Shown here: positions 18,178 through 27,656 of the stretch, in pieces
Layout: every line of letters starts with the position of its first letter
Position numbering within the stretch: position 1 is the first letter of the stretch
DNA from: an uncultured Paraprevotella sp.
GTDB lineage: Bacteria; Bacteroidota; Bacteroidia; Bacteroidales; Bacteroidaceae
Direction: 5' to 3'
Length of the DNA stretch: 64,000 bases
Assembly (NCBI GenBank): GCA_944321345.1
Contig: CALUKY010000005.1
Coordinates: 1-64,000 of the forward strand
The notes under the pieces: generated by a model
The model's input: the letters and a program-made list of their open reading frames with translations, nothing else
What the model was told of the DNA's origin: nothing
Databases searched by the model: none
Translations under genes and position numbers: made by a program

Positions 18178-18255
18178 AGGTTTTTATTTACAAAGTTAGT
18201 GAAAATCCGGAGAATATATTCCGCACCTGCTGGAAAAAACAAAAAAAAGATGATC

Positions 18256-18393
18256 TCAGCTCAATAAAAGTTCCAGATATTCATCATTTTCCACTTCCAC
18301 AGCCCTGTAATTTCGGGCAAACTTCTTCAAAAAAGCTATTGTTGAGGGTTTAGGAGCAACCTTTTCTTCTTTAGTAAAATAATCCATAGGCAT
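18256..18393 (-). CDS. Small protein of 45 residues, conserved-looking
   Basis: A minus-strand ORF of 45 codons starts at ATG 18393 (MPMDYFTKEEKVAPKP) and ends at TGA 18256; a second in-frame ATG is at 18387. The peptide has a charged N-terminal part, a basic helix (FLKKFARNYRAVEV) and an acidic C-terminus (ENDEYLELLLS). No membrane segment is visible. It lies 88 bases downstream of the ECF sigma factor gene in the same direction and 78 bases upstream of rpe. I recall similar short ORFs in Bacteroides but cannot name a function. The composition is protein-like rather than random. Confidence 0.6.
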   Translation of the reverse strand: MPMDYFTKEEKVAPKPSTIAFLKKFARNYRAVEVENDEYLELLLS

Positions 18394-18481
18394 CAAACCG
18401 TTTATTTATCATTTTATGATAATAACGTGATCCTCTGCATTATATTATCTATTAGGACTTTTTTTTACGTTCTTTATGTTT

Positions 18482-19081
18482 TCAGGAAGCAACAGTTGCC
18501 AAAGAGGTACGCCGCCTTGTATGCATTTTCCGCAAATTAATCAGCGCATAACGCATACGCCCCAAAGCAGTATTGATACTGATATCCAAAATATCGGCAA
18601 TTTCACGAAAAGAGAGATCCTGATAGAAACGCATAAATACGATTTCACGCTGACTCTGCGGAAGGAGTTCTATCATCCGTCGTAGTTCCGCATGCGTCTG
18701 TTCACAAATCATACTCGTTTCCACATTATCCTCCAGCAGATTTCCATCATAAACACGGTTTTGCTCTACAGAATCGAATAGAGAAACAGATTCTTTCTTA
18801 TCTTGACGGAACTGGTCTACAATATAATTATGAGCAATACGCATAATCCAGGAAGAAAACTTTCCGCTAAACACATAACGATTCTGTTGCATCATCACAA
18901 TGGCTTTCACAAAAGTTTCCTGAAAGACATCGTTTGCCAACTCTTCATCACGCACCAGAAAGTAAATATAGGAAAACAACTTATTTTGATGTCTTTCCAA
19001 CAAGACATCAAACGCTTCATTATTGCCTGCAATATATGCCTTAACCAACTCATCGTCGGCGGCATTTGAAAATCGCTTCAT
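18482..19081 (-). CDS. ECF-type RNA polymerase sigma factor
   Basis: This is a sigma-70-family ECF factor of 199 residues from ATG 19081. The frame is open to 19219, but the upstream part would cross a terminator hairpin. Region 2 is visible in LVRDEELANDVFQETFVKAI and FSSWIMRIAHNYIVDQFR. Region 4 is ELLPQSQREIVFMRFYQDLSFREIADILDISINTALGRMRYAL, a helix-turn-helix for the -35 region. No anti-sigma factor is adjacent, so this is not the usual FecI/FecR-type pair. It is a stand-alone gene, probably with its own promoter upstream of 19081. Confidence 0.92.
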   Translation of the reverse strand: MKRFSNAADDELVKAYIAGNNEAFDVLLERHQNKLFSYIYFLVRDEELANDVFQETFVKAIVMMQQNRYVFSGKFSSWIMRIAHNYIVDQFRQDKKESVSLFDSVEQNRVYDGNLLEDNVETSMICEQTHAELRRMIELLPQSQREIVFMRFYQDLSFREIADILDISINTALGRMRYALINLRKMHTRRRTSLATVAS

Positions 19082-19186
19082 TACTATGTCATTTAAAATT
19101 AAAGTAATGTTTTCTCTATAGGCAATATGGTTTTTAAAGTTTGTAATTATTTTGCTTTCTGGGGCAAAATAAATCAATTTATACAT

Positions 19187-19222
19187 AAAATGCAACTTTA
19201 TACGGGCATAAAGTTGCATTTT
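19187..19222. terminator. Bidirectional terminator between fmt and the sigma gene
   Basis: A perfect 14-bp stem (AAAATGCAACTTTA at 19187-19200 with its complement at 19209-19222) has an 8-base loop. It lies 22 bases past fmt and separates it from the sigma factor gene. Confidence 0.88.
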
Positions 19223-19243
19223 AACATTTTCAATATCTGTAGG

Positions 19244-20221
19244 CTAAACTACAAAATAGTTTTCATCAATTCTGGCTCCTCGCAGAAAATCAGTAACCGG
19301 CATGCGTTTCTTTCCAGATATCTGAATCTCCTGAAGCACAAGGAAACCTCCGTCAACCGCAATCTTCAGATAAGATTTTCCATCAGTACATACGGCTCCG
19401 GTTTTCATAGAATGTACTGCTGACTCCTTGGCTGTCTGATAGATTTTCATCACCACCGGCTTTTCACCTTCCGCACGCAACAGTTCGGTCCACGCTGCCG
19501 GATAAGGTGACAGGCCACGCACAAAGTTATAAAGCTGCTCCAGATTCTTTTGTTCCCAGTCTATACGACAGGTTTCCTTGAAAATCTTCGGGGCTGGCTT
19601 CAATTCCGTACCGGGTTCCATTTCCTCCTGTGGTATTGCCTTTACGGTTCCATCCAGAATACGATCTACGGTATCGGTCACCAACTGTCCGCCGAGCATC
19701 ATCAGTTTGTCATGCACATCGCCCACATTATCGGTTTCTAAAATCGGAATACGTACCTGCTGGATCACGGCTCCGGTATCAATCTCATGTTTCAGGAAAA
19801 AGGTGGTAATACCGGTTTCCTTTTCTCCGTTGATCACCGCCCAGTTGATTGGAGCGGCACCGCGGTACTGTGGCAACAGAGAGGCGTGCAGATTAAAAGT
19901 ACCCATTGGAGGCATGTTCCAAACCACCTCTGGCAACATACGGAAGGCAACTACGATCTGCAAATCAGCCTGAAGCGAGCGCAATTCTTCAATAAATTCC
20001 GGATCTTTCAGGCTCACAGGCTGAAGAATGCGTAATCCTTGTTCCACAGCATACTTTTTAACGGCACTGGGCTGAAGTGTTTCCTGATGACGTCCCATCG
20101 GTTTGTCGGGCATGGTAATAACACCCACCACGTTATACCCTCCTTCTACGAGGCGTTTCAGACTTTCCACCGCAAAGTCCGGTGTGCCCATATATACGAT
20201 TCTCAAATCTTTCTTTTCCAT
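19244..20221 (-). CDS. fmt: Methionyl-tRNA formyltransferase
   Basis: Fmt formylates Met-tRNAi using 10-formyl-tetrahydrofolate. This 325-residue protein begins RIVYMGTPDFAVESLKRL. The folate-binding signature is FNLHASLLPQYRGAAPINWAV, with the catalytic Asn/His pair and downstream Asp (HEIDTGAVI). A C-terminal OB-like tRNA-binding domain follows. The gene is 12 bases after the ClC gene in a long leftward operon and ends at a strong terminator. Confidence 0.97.
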   Translation of the reverse strand: MEKKDLRIVYMGTPDFAVESLKRLVEGGYNVVGVITMPDKPMGRHQETLQPSAVKKYAVEQGLRILQPVSLKDPEFIEELRSLQADLQIVVAFRMLPEVVWNMPPMGTFNLHASLLPQYRGAAPINWAVINGEKETGITTFFLKHEIDTGAVIQQVRIPILETDNVGDVHDKLMMLGGQLVTDTVDRILDGTVKAIPQEEMEPGTELKPAPKIFKETCRIDWEQKNLEQLYNFVRGLSPYPAAWTELLRAEGEKPVVMKIYQTAKESAVHSMKTGAVCTDGKSYLKIAVDGGFLVLQEIQISGKKRMPVTDFLRGARIDENYFVV

Positions 20222-20233
20222 AATTTCTTCATA

Positions 20234-22033
20234 TTAATCATCAGACAAATCTGCCAACAATTGTCTGTAATTTGTAAACACCTTAGACTTGCGGATAAAT
20301 CCGACAAAAACGCCATCGTCATCCACCACCGGAAGCGTCCAGGCATTGGTTTTGTCAAAAGTAGCGACCACCACATCCATGGAATCATTAATGCTCAACC
20401 GGGCCGGATACTCCTGCATCAACTCGCCCACTGTAAAGCGATGATACAATTCCTGACGGAACATGATGTGACGGACATCATCCAGATAAATAATTCCAAT
20501 CAGCACATTACTCTTGTCCACCACCGGAAAGACATCTCTTTTTGATGAGGAGATAATGCGCACCAACTCACCCAAATTCATCTGAGGGGTCAAATATTCA
20601 TCATATTTGTCGATCACCGTATCCAAGCTCATCAAGGTAAGAATGGCACGGTCTTTATGATGGGTAAGCAACTGTCCTTTCTTGGCCAGTCGCATGGAAT
20701 AAATACTATGCGGTTCAAAGGCGATGATGGTAAGATAAGAGCATACCGAAACAATCATCAGTGGCATAAACAGTTGATAACCTCCCGTCAGCTCGGCAAT
20801 CAGGAAAATGCCGGTAAGAGGCGCGTGCATCACGCCACTCATCAGACCACACATGCCCAGCATGGCAAAATTCTTCTCCGGCACATATACATTCATCAAG
20901 GAATTGATATTCCACAAACGTGAAAAGATAAAGCCGGAAATACATCCCAAGAAAAGACTTGGCGCAAAAATTCCTCCACAACCACCTCCACCGTTGGTAG
21001 CAGTAGAAGCAAAAACCTTGAACAGAAGTACCAGAGCCAAATAAAGCAACAGCAAATCTCCATGCCCGTAAAACAGTGAATTTTCCATTGCACTGTTCCA
21101 ATCCTCCGGACCGTTGCCATTCATCAAGAGAGCAATCAGTTCATAACCTTCGCCATAAAGTGAGGGCAACAAATAAATCAGGATACTCAGAATGGAACCA
21201 CCGATGAGTAGTTTCATATATGGATTGCTGTATTTACGGAATACATCCTCCAAGGAATTCATCGTCCGGGTAAAATACAAAGATACCAAGCCACAGAATA
21301 CCCCTAAAAGGATATAAGCCGGAATACGATCTACGCGGAATGCATCCTGCATATGAAATTCAAAGACAGTACCCATACCCGACACGGCAAATGTCAGACC
21401 GGCAGCCGTAACACAGGAAATCAGCAATGGCAACAGGGAAGCCATCGTCAGATCGATCATCAGAACCTCCAGCGTAAACACCAGTCCGGCAATAGGAGCC
21501 TTGAAAATGCCCGATACAGCGCCGGCAGCTCCGCATCCCACAAGCAGCATCAGTGTCTTGCTGTTCATGCGGAATACACTTCCCAAATTCGAACCGATGG
21601 CCGAACCGGTCAGTACGATAGGAGCCTCCGCTCCAACCGAACCACCAAAACCAATGGTAATAGCACTGGCCAAAACGCTGGACCACGTGTTATGTCCCTT
21701 GATTTTGCTTTGTTTCTGAGCAATGGCAAAAAGGATTTTGGTAACACCATGACTGATATCGTCCTTCACCACATAACGCACAAACAAGCCTGTCAGGAAA
21801 ATACCGATCACTGGATATACCAGATAAAGCCAGTTGGATCCGGTCGCATCAAACTGATTGGTCAGAAAATACTGAATCTTATGGATCAGCTCCTTTAGTA
21901 TCAAGGCTGCACAAGCTGTCAGAATACCCACCATAAAACTGAGCATCAGAATAAAAGTACGCTCACTGAAATGTTTTCTACGCCACAGGAGCAAGCGCTC
22001 GAAGATGGTCAGTTCTGTCTGTTCTGCTTTCAT
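20234..22033 (-). CDS. ClC-family chloride channel/antiporter with CBS domains
   Basis: This 599-residue ClC protein has about ten membrane helices. Selectivity-filter segments are SHGVTK (in place of GSGIP), GGSVGAEAP, which keeps the gating glutamate, and GGIFAPSLFLG. Two CBS motifs follow the membrane part from about residue 460 (VFPVVDKSNVLIGIIYLDD and TLPVVDDDGVFVGFIRKS). They would bind nucleotides and regulate transport. Whether it is a channel or a Cl-/H+ exchanger cannot be decided; the internal proton glutamate is not obvious. It is part of the tsaC-clc-fmt stretch. Confidence 0.92.
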   Translation of the reverse strand: MKAEQTELTIFERLLLWRRKHFSERTFILMLSFMVGILTACAALILKELIHKIQYFLTNQFDATGSNWLYLVYPVIGIFLTGLFVRYVVKDDISHGVTKILFAIAQKQSKIKGHNTWSSVLASAITIGFGGSVGAEAPIVLTGSAIGSNLGSVFRMNSKTLMLLVGCGAAGAVSGIFKAPIAGLVFTLEVLMIDLTMASLLPLLISCVTAAGLTFAVSGMGTVFEFHMQDAFRVDRIPAYILLGVFCGLVSLYFTRTMNSLEDVFRKYSNPYMKLLIGGSILSILIYLLPSLYGEGYELIALLMNGNGPEDWNSAMENSLFYGHGDLLLLYLALVLLFKVFASTATNGGGGCGGIFAPSLFLGCISGFIFSRLWNINSLMNVYVPEKNFAMLGMCGLMSGVMHAPLTGIFLIAELTGGYQLFMPLMIVSVCSYLTIIAFEPHSIYSMRLAKKGQLLTHHKDRAILTLMSLDTVIDKYDEYLTPQMNLGELVRIISSSKRDVFPVVDKSNVLIGIIYLDDVRHIMFRQELYHRFTVGELMQEYPARLSINDSMDVVVATFDKTNAWTLPVVDDDGVFVGFIRKSKVFTNYRQLLADLSDD

Positions 22034-22046
22034 AAGGCCTTAATCT

Positions 22047-22616
22047 TTACTTACGAATGATCTGTATCTCCCCATTCACACCCAACTTGATGATGCTGCT
22101 GGAATGGCATTTGCGTGTATCTTTCTGGCGTGATCCCATAATATAGTCTACTGCTCCACGGATTTCTTCAGAAATCTCAGCAAAGCAGGCAGCCGAGGGT
22201 TCACCGCTGACATTGGCCGAAGTGGAAACGATCGGTTTCTGAAAACGATAGCACAAACGGTTGCTCACTTCTTCACGGGTAACCCGGATGCCCACGCTAC
22301 CATCCTCAGCCAACAGATTTGGAGCCAGATTCTTGGCCCCGTCAAAAATAATGGTCAGAGGTTTATCGGTAAGTTCCATCAGATCCCAAGCCACAGCCGG
22401 CACTTCACGTACATAACGCTGCACGCGGTCGGGCGAATCTACCAGACAGATCAGAGCCTTACTGTCGGCACGTTTCTTAATTTCAAAAACCTTACGGACA
22501 GCCTCTTCGTTTGTGGCATCGCAACCGATGCCCCATATCGTGTCGGTGGGATAAAGGATTACCCCACCCTGCCGCATCACTTCTACGGCTTTCTTAACGT
22601 CTTCGTCTAATGTCAT
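22047..22616 (-). CDS. tsaC: L-threonylcarbamoyladenylate synthase (TsaC/Sua5 family)
   Basis: The enzyme makes threonylcarbamoyl-AMP from threonine, bicarbonate and ATP, the donor for t6A37 in tRNA. The 189-residue length matches the TsaC/YrdC form, without the C-terminal Sua5 domain. The characteristic start is VILYPTDTIWGIGCDATNEEAV. Further marks are KKRADSKALICLV, SVGIRVTREEV and IVSTSANVSGEPS. The product's later methylthiolation is carried out by MtaB (3313-4659). It sits 13 bases after prfC. Confidence 0.93.
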   Translation of the reverse strand: MTLDEDVKKAVEVMRQGGVILYPTDTIWGIGCDATNEEAVRKVFEIKKRADSKALICLVDSPDRVQRYVREVPAVAWDLMELTDKPLTIIFDGAKNLAPNLLAEDGSVGIRVTREEVSNRLCYRFQKPIVSTSANVSGEPSAACFAEISEEIRGAVDYIMGSRQKDTRKCHSSSIIKLGVNGEIQIIRK

Positions 22617-22629
22617 ACCACTTTATTTT

Positions 22630-24198
22630 TTAGAACTCACTGGTAAAATGGAATTTGATGTGCTCAAAGTCGGCCTGAGCCATTTGGAGTACATAACCGC
22701 TGTCGGCCAGGAACACATCGCGCCCCTCGCGGTCTTTGGCCATATACTGGTATTTTCTTTTCTTGAATGCCTCCAGTTGCTGCGGATCATCGCTTTCAAT
22801 CCAGCAGGCCTTGTACAGGCTCACCGGTTCCCAACGGCACTTGGCATTGTATTCGTTCTCCAAACGATACTGGATTACCTCAAACTGCAACTGCCCCACA
22901 GTACCGATAATCTTGCGGCCGTTGAACTGGTTCACAAAGAGCTGGGCCACACCTTCGTCCATCAGCTGCTCAATACCCTTGTTCAGTTGCTTGGTCTTCA
23001 TCGGATCGGCATTCTCAATATATTTGAACATTTCCGGAGAGAAGCTGGGCAATCCTCTGAAGTGCATCACCTCGCCTTCGGTCAGTGTATCACCGATTTT
23101 GAAGGTTCCGTTATCCGGCAAACCGATGATGTCGCCCGGATAGGCCTCTTCAATCGTGCTCTTCTTCTGCGCCATAAACTGAGTAGGCGATGAGAAACGC
23201 AAGGTTTTTCCCTGGCGCACGTGCAGATAAGGAGCATTACGGACGAACTTACCGGAGCACACCTTACAGAAGGCGATACAAGAACGGTGGTTCGGGTCGA
23301 TATTGGCGGTAATCTTGAAGATAAAGCCGCTGAACTTCGGTTCCTCGGGCATGACAACGCGCTCCTCGGCCTTCGTAGGACGGGGGCTTGGAGCAATCTG
23401 CACGAAGCAGTCCAACAACTCCTTCACACCGAAGTTATTCAAAGCCGAACCGAAGAACACCGGCGCGGTCTTTCCGTCCAGATATTCCTGTACGTCGAAC
23501 TCCGGATATACTCCATCTATCAGCTCCAGATCCGTACGCAGTTTCTCGGCATCGGCCGTACCCACATGTTCCTCCAACTGATTGCTGTTGATGTCTACCT
23601 CTACTTTCTCGGTCACTTTCTGTTTGTCGGGAGTGAACAGGTTCAGATTCTGCTCATAAATATTATATACACCCTTGAAGCGCTGTCCCTGATTGATAGG
23701 CCAACTCAGCGGACGCACCTGAATTTTCAACTCAGCCTCCAGCTCATCAAGCAAATCAAACGGATCTTTACCCTCACGGTCCATCTTGTTTACGAAGATG
23801 ATTACAGGTGTATTGCGCATACGGCACACTTCCATAAGCTTACGGGTCTGTGTTTCCACACCTTTGGCACCGTCCACCACAATAATTACACTGTCCACCG
23901 CTGTCAGTGTGCGATAAGTATCCTCGGCGAAATCCTGGTGACCCGGAGTATCCAGAATATTGATTTTATAATCATTGTAATCAAACTCCATCACGGAGGT
24001 AGTTACCGAAATTCCACGCTGTTTTTCGATATCCATCCAGTCGGAAGTGGCTGTTTTCTTGATCTTATTCGATTTTACGGCACCAGCCACCTGAATCTGT
24101 CCTCCGAAGAGCAACAATTTTTCGGTAAGCGATGTCTTTCCGGCATCCGGATGCGCAATGATTGCAAAAGTTCTTCTTCTTTCTATTTCGTTCATCAT
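22630..24198 (-). CDS. prfC: Peptide chain release factor 3
   Basis: RF3 is a GTPase that recycles RF1/RF2 after termination. The 522-residue protein has intact G motifs: AHPDAGKTS (15-23), RGISVTTS (61-68), DTPGHQDF (83-90, catalytic His 87) and NKMD. It thus contrasts with the EF-G paralog at 10072-12228, which lacks the histidine. Domain II and III segments are complete. It is separated from rfbD by 19 bases in the same direction. A second ATG directly follows the first; either start may be used. Confidence 0.96.
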   Translation of the reverse strand: MMNEIERRRTFAIIAHPDAGKTSLTEKLLLFGGQIQVAGAVKSNKIKKTATSDWMDIEKQRGISVTTSVMEFDYNDYKINILDTPGHQDFAEDTYRTLTAVDSVIIVVDGAKGVETQTRKLMEVCRMRNTPVIIFVNKMDREGKDPFDLLDELEAELKIQVRPLSWPINQGQRFKGVYNIYEQNLNLFTPDKQKVTEKVEVDINSNQLEEHVGTADAEKLRTDLELIDGVYPEFDVQEYLDGKTAPVFFGSALNNFGVKELLDCFVQIAPSPRPTKAEERVVMPEEPKFSGFIFKITANIDPNHRSCIAFCKVCSGKFVRNAPYLHVRQGKTLRFSSPTQFMAQKKSTIEEAYPGDIIGLPDNGTFKIGDTLTEGEVMHFRGLPSFSPEMFKYIENADPMKTKQLNKGIEQLMDEGVAQLFVNQFNGRKIIGTVGQLQFEVIQYRLENEYNAKCRWEPVSLYKACWIESDDPQQLEAFKKRKYQYMAKDREGRDVFLADSGYVLQMAQADFEHIKFHFTSEF

Positions 24199-24217
24199 AA
24201 TTTATGGAAGTTACTTT

Positions 24218-25078
24218 TTATTTTTCTAAAATCTGAATACATTCGGCCAGAGCTTCTTCCCAATATGGAATCTCCAGACCATAGGTTTTCTTTATTTTGG
24301 TCTTGTCGAGGATTGAATAATGCGGACGTGCTGCCGGTGTTGGATATTCCTCCGTATGCAAAGGCTTTACACGGCAACCGGTCACTCCGCCCAGACGATG
24401 GACAGCTTTGGTAAAATCATACCAGGAGGCCACTCCCTCATTGCTGTAATGGTAAACACCGGGTACCAGTCCTTTGTTCAGAATCACGAGAATGGCACGG
24501 GCCAAATCGCGTGCATAAGTCGGTGTGCCCACCTGATCGGCCACCACTCCCAGTTCGGGTTTCTCCTGTCCTAATCGCAACATGGTCTTCACAAAGTTCT
24601 TGCCATAGGAAGAATACAGCCAGGCCGTGCGGATAATCACAGAATTCGGACACGCTTCGGCCACAGCCCGCTCGCCGCCCAGTTTGGTTATACCATATAC
24701 AGAAACAGGACAAACAGCATCGTCCTCACGATAAGGAATATGCGCTGTACCGTCGAACACATAATCCGTAGAAATCTGAATCATTCCTCCTTTTCGGCCG
24801 GCAACTGCTTTCGCCAATATAGCCGGAGCGGTTTCATTCAGGGTGCGGCAAAAATCGGCCTTGCTTTCGGCCAAATCCACTGCGGTAAAGGCAGCACAGT
24901 TTACCACACAATCTATCTCATGTCCGTTTACAAAACGGTTTACGGCTTCTTCGTCGGTAATATCAAGTTCCTCAATATCCGTAAAGAAAAACGTCAGTCC
25001 GTTTATCCCTTTCTGCGTCAGATAACGCAATTCGCTGCCCAACTGACCGTTGCAGCCTGTAACCAAAATATTTTTCAT
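24218..25078 (-). CDS. rfbD: dTDP-4-dehydrorhamnose reductase
   Basis: RfbD catalyses the last step of dTDP-L-rhamnose synthesis. This is a short-chain-type Rossmann protein of 286 residues from ATG 25078 (MKNILVTGCNGQLGSEL). An ATG five codons upstream would overlap the preceding gene. The cofactor loop is GCNGQLG and the catalytic pair is YGITK. ISTDYVFDG and AWLYSSYGKNFV are typical of the family. The other rfb genes are not nearby, so the pathway is split across the genome. Confidence 0.93.
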   Translation of the reverse strand: MKNILVTGCNGQLGSELRYLTQKGINGLTFFFTDIEELDITDEEAVNRFVNGHEIDCVVNCAAFTAVDLAESKADFCRTLNETAPAILAKAVAGRKGGMIQISTDYVFDGTAHIPYREDDAVCPVSVYGITKLGGERAVAEACPNSVIIRTAWLYSSYGKNFVKTMLRLGQEKPELGVVADQVGTPTYARDLARAILVILNKGLVPGVYHYSNEGVASWYDFTKAVHRLGGVTGCRVKPLHTEEYPTPAARPHYSILDKTKIKKTYGLEIPYWEEALAECIQILEK

Positions 25079-25085
25079 TGAAAAA

Positions 25086-25631
25086 TCAGTCAAATTTTAA
25101 ATTTCCTTGTTTATCTTGAACATAATAATCGGAAAGCATACCCAGCAGCTTGCTGATATCGGCCACCGCTTTCTGGGTATCGGCACTGACGACCTTTTTC
25201 TGCATCTTCAGCAGCATCACTCCATACAAAATCTCAAAACAGGATTCCAACTCCGGAAGATCGCGGTTGTTGCTGCGCGCACGAATCTCCACGATATAAG
25301 GTAAAGCTTTGTAATAGGCTGCCGAATAAAATGGGAATTTAGGAGAGTTGAGCAACTGCAAATGCAAATCGGTAAGCAAAATGATCATGTTCTTGTTTAT
25401 CTGTAAATGCCCTTTTTCCTGCACTTGCTCAGAACGCATCATTTCTATCAGATTAGCATACCACTCCACCATCTCCTTTTCCTGTTCGGGAGAGGGGTTG
25501 AATTTGCTGATATAATTGGTTTTCAGTTCTTCGATTTCCAAATGATTGGCACGGATCAAATCCTCCACCTGCCACATATAGAGCAGATATTCTGCCACAT
25601 TCTTTTCTTTCAGTTGTTTAGCTATATACAT
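25086..25631 (-). CDS. DUF4924-family protein
   Basis: This 181-residue soluble, largely alpha-helical protein fits the DUF4924 family of Bacteroidetes, whose function is not known. There is no signal peptide, membrane helix or catalytic motif. It starts MYIAKQLKEKNVAEYLLYMWQVEDLIR and has a charged helical middle. It begins directly at the end of the lysE gene and ends 7 bases before the rfbD start, so it is translated within the operon. Confidence 0.8.
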   Translation of the reverse strand: MYIAKQLKEKNVAEYLLYMWQVEDLIRANHLEIEELKTNYISKFNPSPEQEKEMVEWYANLIEMMRSEQVQEKGHLQINKNMIILLTDLHLQLLNSPKFPFYSAAYYKALPYIVEIRARSNNRDLPELESCFEILYGVMLLKMQKKVVSADTQKAVADISKLLGMLSDYYVQDKQGNLKFD

Positions 25632-26291
25632 TTAATATAATGATAATCCGGTTAGTGTAACGAACAGTCCTAATACGGCTGCAATAATAACAATGGTTCC
25701 GATCACTTTATTCAGCATCCAAATACCTTTTACCTCAAAACGTGACTTGAGTTTGGCAATACCATATCCCAAAGCAAACCACCAAAGCAAAGCACCAACA
25801 AAAATCGACACATAGCCCAACGATTGTTGCAACAGATGATCAGGAACAACAAAAGCAAAACGGGCAAACAAAGCCACAAAAAGGAAAATAATCAACGGAT
25901 TGGAAAAAGTTACCAAAAAACCGGTAACCATATTATGAATCAATGTTCCTTTACGATTTGACGGCGGGCGCATAGAACTCACCGGATTAGTCCGATAAGT
26001 ATAGATACCAAAAAACAAGAGCATTACACTTCCGGCCAACTGCAAATAAAACATGTTGGTTTTATTCTCGATAAACTCGACTACAAAACTCATACCGAAT
26101 CCCGTAATCAAAGCATAGATAATATCGCTGAACGCAGCTCCCACTCCGGTCATAAACCCATACCAGCGTCCTTTATTCAGAATACGCTGAATACACAACA
26201 CTCCTACAGGCCCCATTGGCGCAGACGAAACTATGCCGATGATCAGGCCCTTTAATATCAAATCTATTGTATTGACTTGTTCAAACCACAT
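25632..26291 (-). CDS. LysE/RhtB-family amino-acid exporter
   Basis: This 219-residue inner-membrane protein has about six helices and belongs to the LysE superfamily of amino-acid exporters. The family mark SSAPMGPVGVLCIQRIL lies near residue 21. GFLVTFSNPLIIFLFVALF is the conserved NP motif helix. The substrate is unknown. It is the first gene of the long leftward stretch. A 160-base divergent region separates it from the ROK kinase gene. Confidence 0.88.
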   Translation of the reverse strand: MWFEQVNTIDLILKGLIIGIVSSAPMGPVGVLCIQRILNKGRWYGFMTGVGAAFSDIIYALITGFGMSFVVEFIENKTNMFYLQLAGSVMLLFFGIYTYRTNPVSSMRPPSNRKGTLIHNMVTGFLVTFSNPLIIFLFVALFARFAFVVPDHLLQQSLGYVSIFVGALLWWFALGYGIAKLKSRFEVKGIWMLNKVIGTIVIIAAVLGLFVTLTGLSLY

Positions 26292-26411
26292 AATAGTGCA
26301 AAATTCGCATTTTTTTGCGAAAATAGGAAAAAAGCAGAGATCTTTTTCTATTATCTAAAAATAATGAATCAAAAAAAATGATTTTTAAATACTATTTTAA
26401 AGCATTCTTTC

Positions 26412-26419
26412 TATCTTTG
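26412..26419 (+). promoter_or_regulatory. -7 box for glucokinase
   Basis: TATCTTTG matches TAnnTTTG, 32 bases before the ATG at 26452. Confidence 0.55.
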
Positions 26420-26451
26420 CTCAAAAGCAAACTAATATACAAATTCAAATT

Positions 26452-27420
26452 ATGGAACAAGAACAGAAACCTTATGTAATCGGTCTGGATCTGGGAGGAA
26501 CAAACTCTGTTTTCGGTATAGTGGACCGACGCGGGACAATCGTTGCCTCTACCTCTGTCAAGACTCAGGAACAGAATGATGTAGAGATTTATGTAGACAA
26601 CTGCTGCACAGAATTAAAGAAGATCATTGAAGAAGTGGGCGGAATAGAAAAGATTCAGGCCATGGGTATCGGAGCCCCGGACGCAAACTATTATACCGGA
26701 ATCATTGATAATCCGGCCAATCTGCCCTGGAAAGGCGAAATTCCATTGGCTAAAATGTTCAGCGACCGTTTAGGTATTCCGGTAGCTTTAACTAATGACG
26801 CCAACGCAGCCGCCATCGGCGAAATGGCCTATGGCGCAGCCAAAGGTATGAAAAACTTTATCATGATTACTTTGGGCACCGGTGTAGGCAGCGGTATCGT
26901 GGTAAACGGACAGGTAGTTTACGGTTCTGACGGATTTGCCGGTGAACTGGGTCATGTCATTGTAGACAAATCAAGCGAAGCCCGCAGCTGCGGATGTGGT
27001 CGTAAAGGATGCCTGGAAACTTACTGTTCGGCAACGGGTGTAGCCAGAACAGCAAAAATAATCGTTTCTTCAAGTGAACGCCCAACTTTGTTGCGTAACA
27101 TTCCATTAGAAGAAATTACTTCTAAGGACGTGGCCATTGCAGCCGGTCAGGGTGACGAAGTGGCCAAGGAAATTTTCGAATACACCGGAAAGATTTTAGG
27201 CGAAGCCTGCGCAGACTTTGCTGCCTTCAGTAGTCCGGAAGCTTTCATTTTCTTTGGCGGACTGACCAAAGCAGGTGATTTGCTAATGGATCCGATTAAA
27301 AAAGCATACGATGAACATGTGCTTTTCCTTTATAAGAACAAGGCACAAATGATTGTTTCCGAATTAGATGATGCAGGCGCAGCCGTATTGGGCGCCAGCG
27401 CATTGGGTTGGGAATTATAA
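26452..27420 (+). CDS. ROK-family glucokinase
   Basis: A 322-residue ROK-family sugar kinase, most likely the main glucokinase. ATP-binding DLGGTN is at residues 14-19. The catalytic-Asp region is LTNDANAAAIGE. The zinc-binding ROK signature CGCGRKGCLETYCS lies near 182-195, with the partner His in ELGHVIV. FFGGLTKAGD follows. No N-terminal DNA-binding domain is present, so it is a kinase and not a ROK repressor. It has its own promoter and terminator. Confidence 0.92.
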   Translation: MEQEQKPYVIGLDLGGTNSVFGIVDRRGTIVASTSVKTQEQNDVEIYVDNCCTELKKIIEEVGGIEKIQAMGIGAPDANYYTGIIDNPANLPWKGEIPLAKMFSDRLGIPVALTNDANAAAIGEMAYGAAKGMKNFIMITLGTGVGSGIVVNGQVVYGSDGFAGELGHVIVDKSSEARSCGCGRKGCLETYCSATGVARTAKIIVSSSERPTLLRNIPLEEITSKDVAIAAGQGDEVAKEIFEYTGKILGEACADFAAFSSPEAFIFFGGLTKAGDLLMDPIKKAYDEHVLFLYKNKAQMIVSELDDAGAAVLGASALGWEL

Positions 27421-27444
27421 CTTATCAGATCAAGATTGCATTTT

Positions 27445-27473
27445 ATCGGCTCCATATGGGGCCGATTTTTTTA
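27445..27473 (+). terminator. Glucokinase terminator
   Basis: ATCGGCTCC pairs with GGGGCCGAT (one G:T) and is followed by seven T's. Confidence 0.85.
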
Positions 27474-27520
27474 TATTCCCTATCATTCTTATGGATCATA
27501 AAGACATATTTAATAAATAT

Positions 27521-27574
27521 TTTCCTGTCAGTAATAAATTACGGACAAGAAAGTAAATCATTACTGACAGGAAA
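27521..27574. repeat. 15-bp perfect inverted repeat
   Basis: TTTCCTGTCAGTAAT (27521-27535) is repeated inverted at 27560-27574 across a 24-base spacer. It lacks a T-run and lies between two separate terminators, so its role is unclear. Confidence 0.7.
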
Positions 27575-27585
27575 GTAATCAACAA

Positions 27586-27619
27586 AAAGTGCCATGCCGA
27601 AAAATCAGCATGACACTTT
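27586..27619 (-). terminator. Hairpin downstream of the DUF5723 gene
   Basis: AAAGTGCCATGC and GCATGACACTTT pair with one mismatch (27586-27597 with 27608-27619), flanked by A's and T's. It is probably the terminator of the leftward envelope genes. Confidence 0.65.
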
Positions 27620-27656
27620 ATGAACAAATAGATGTAAAATATATTTCTTACCTCAA

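Noticed and set aside
23221-24414. 397-codon frame antisense to prfC and rfbD
   Set aside because: It crosses two well-supported genes on the other strand and has low-complexity shadow composition.
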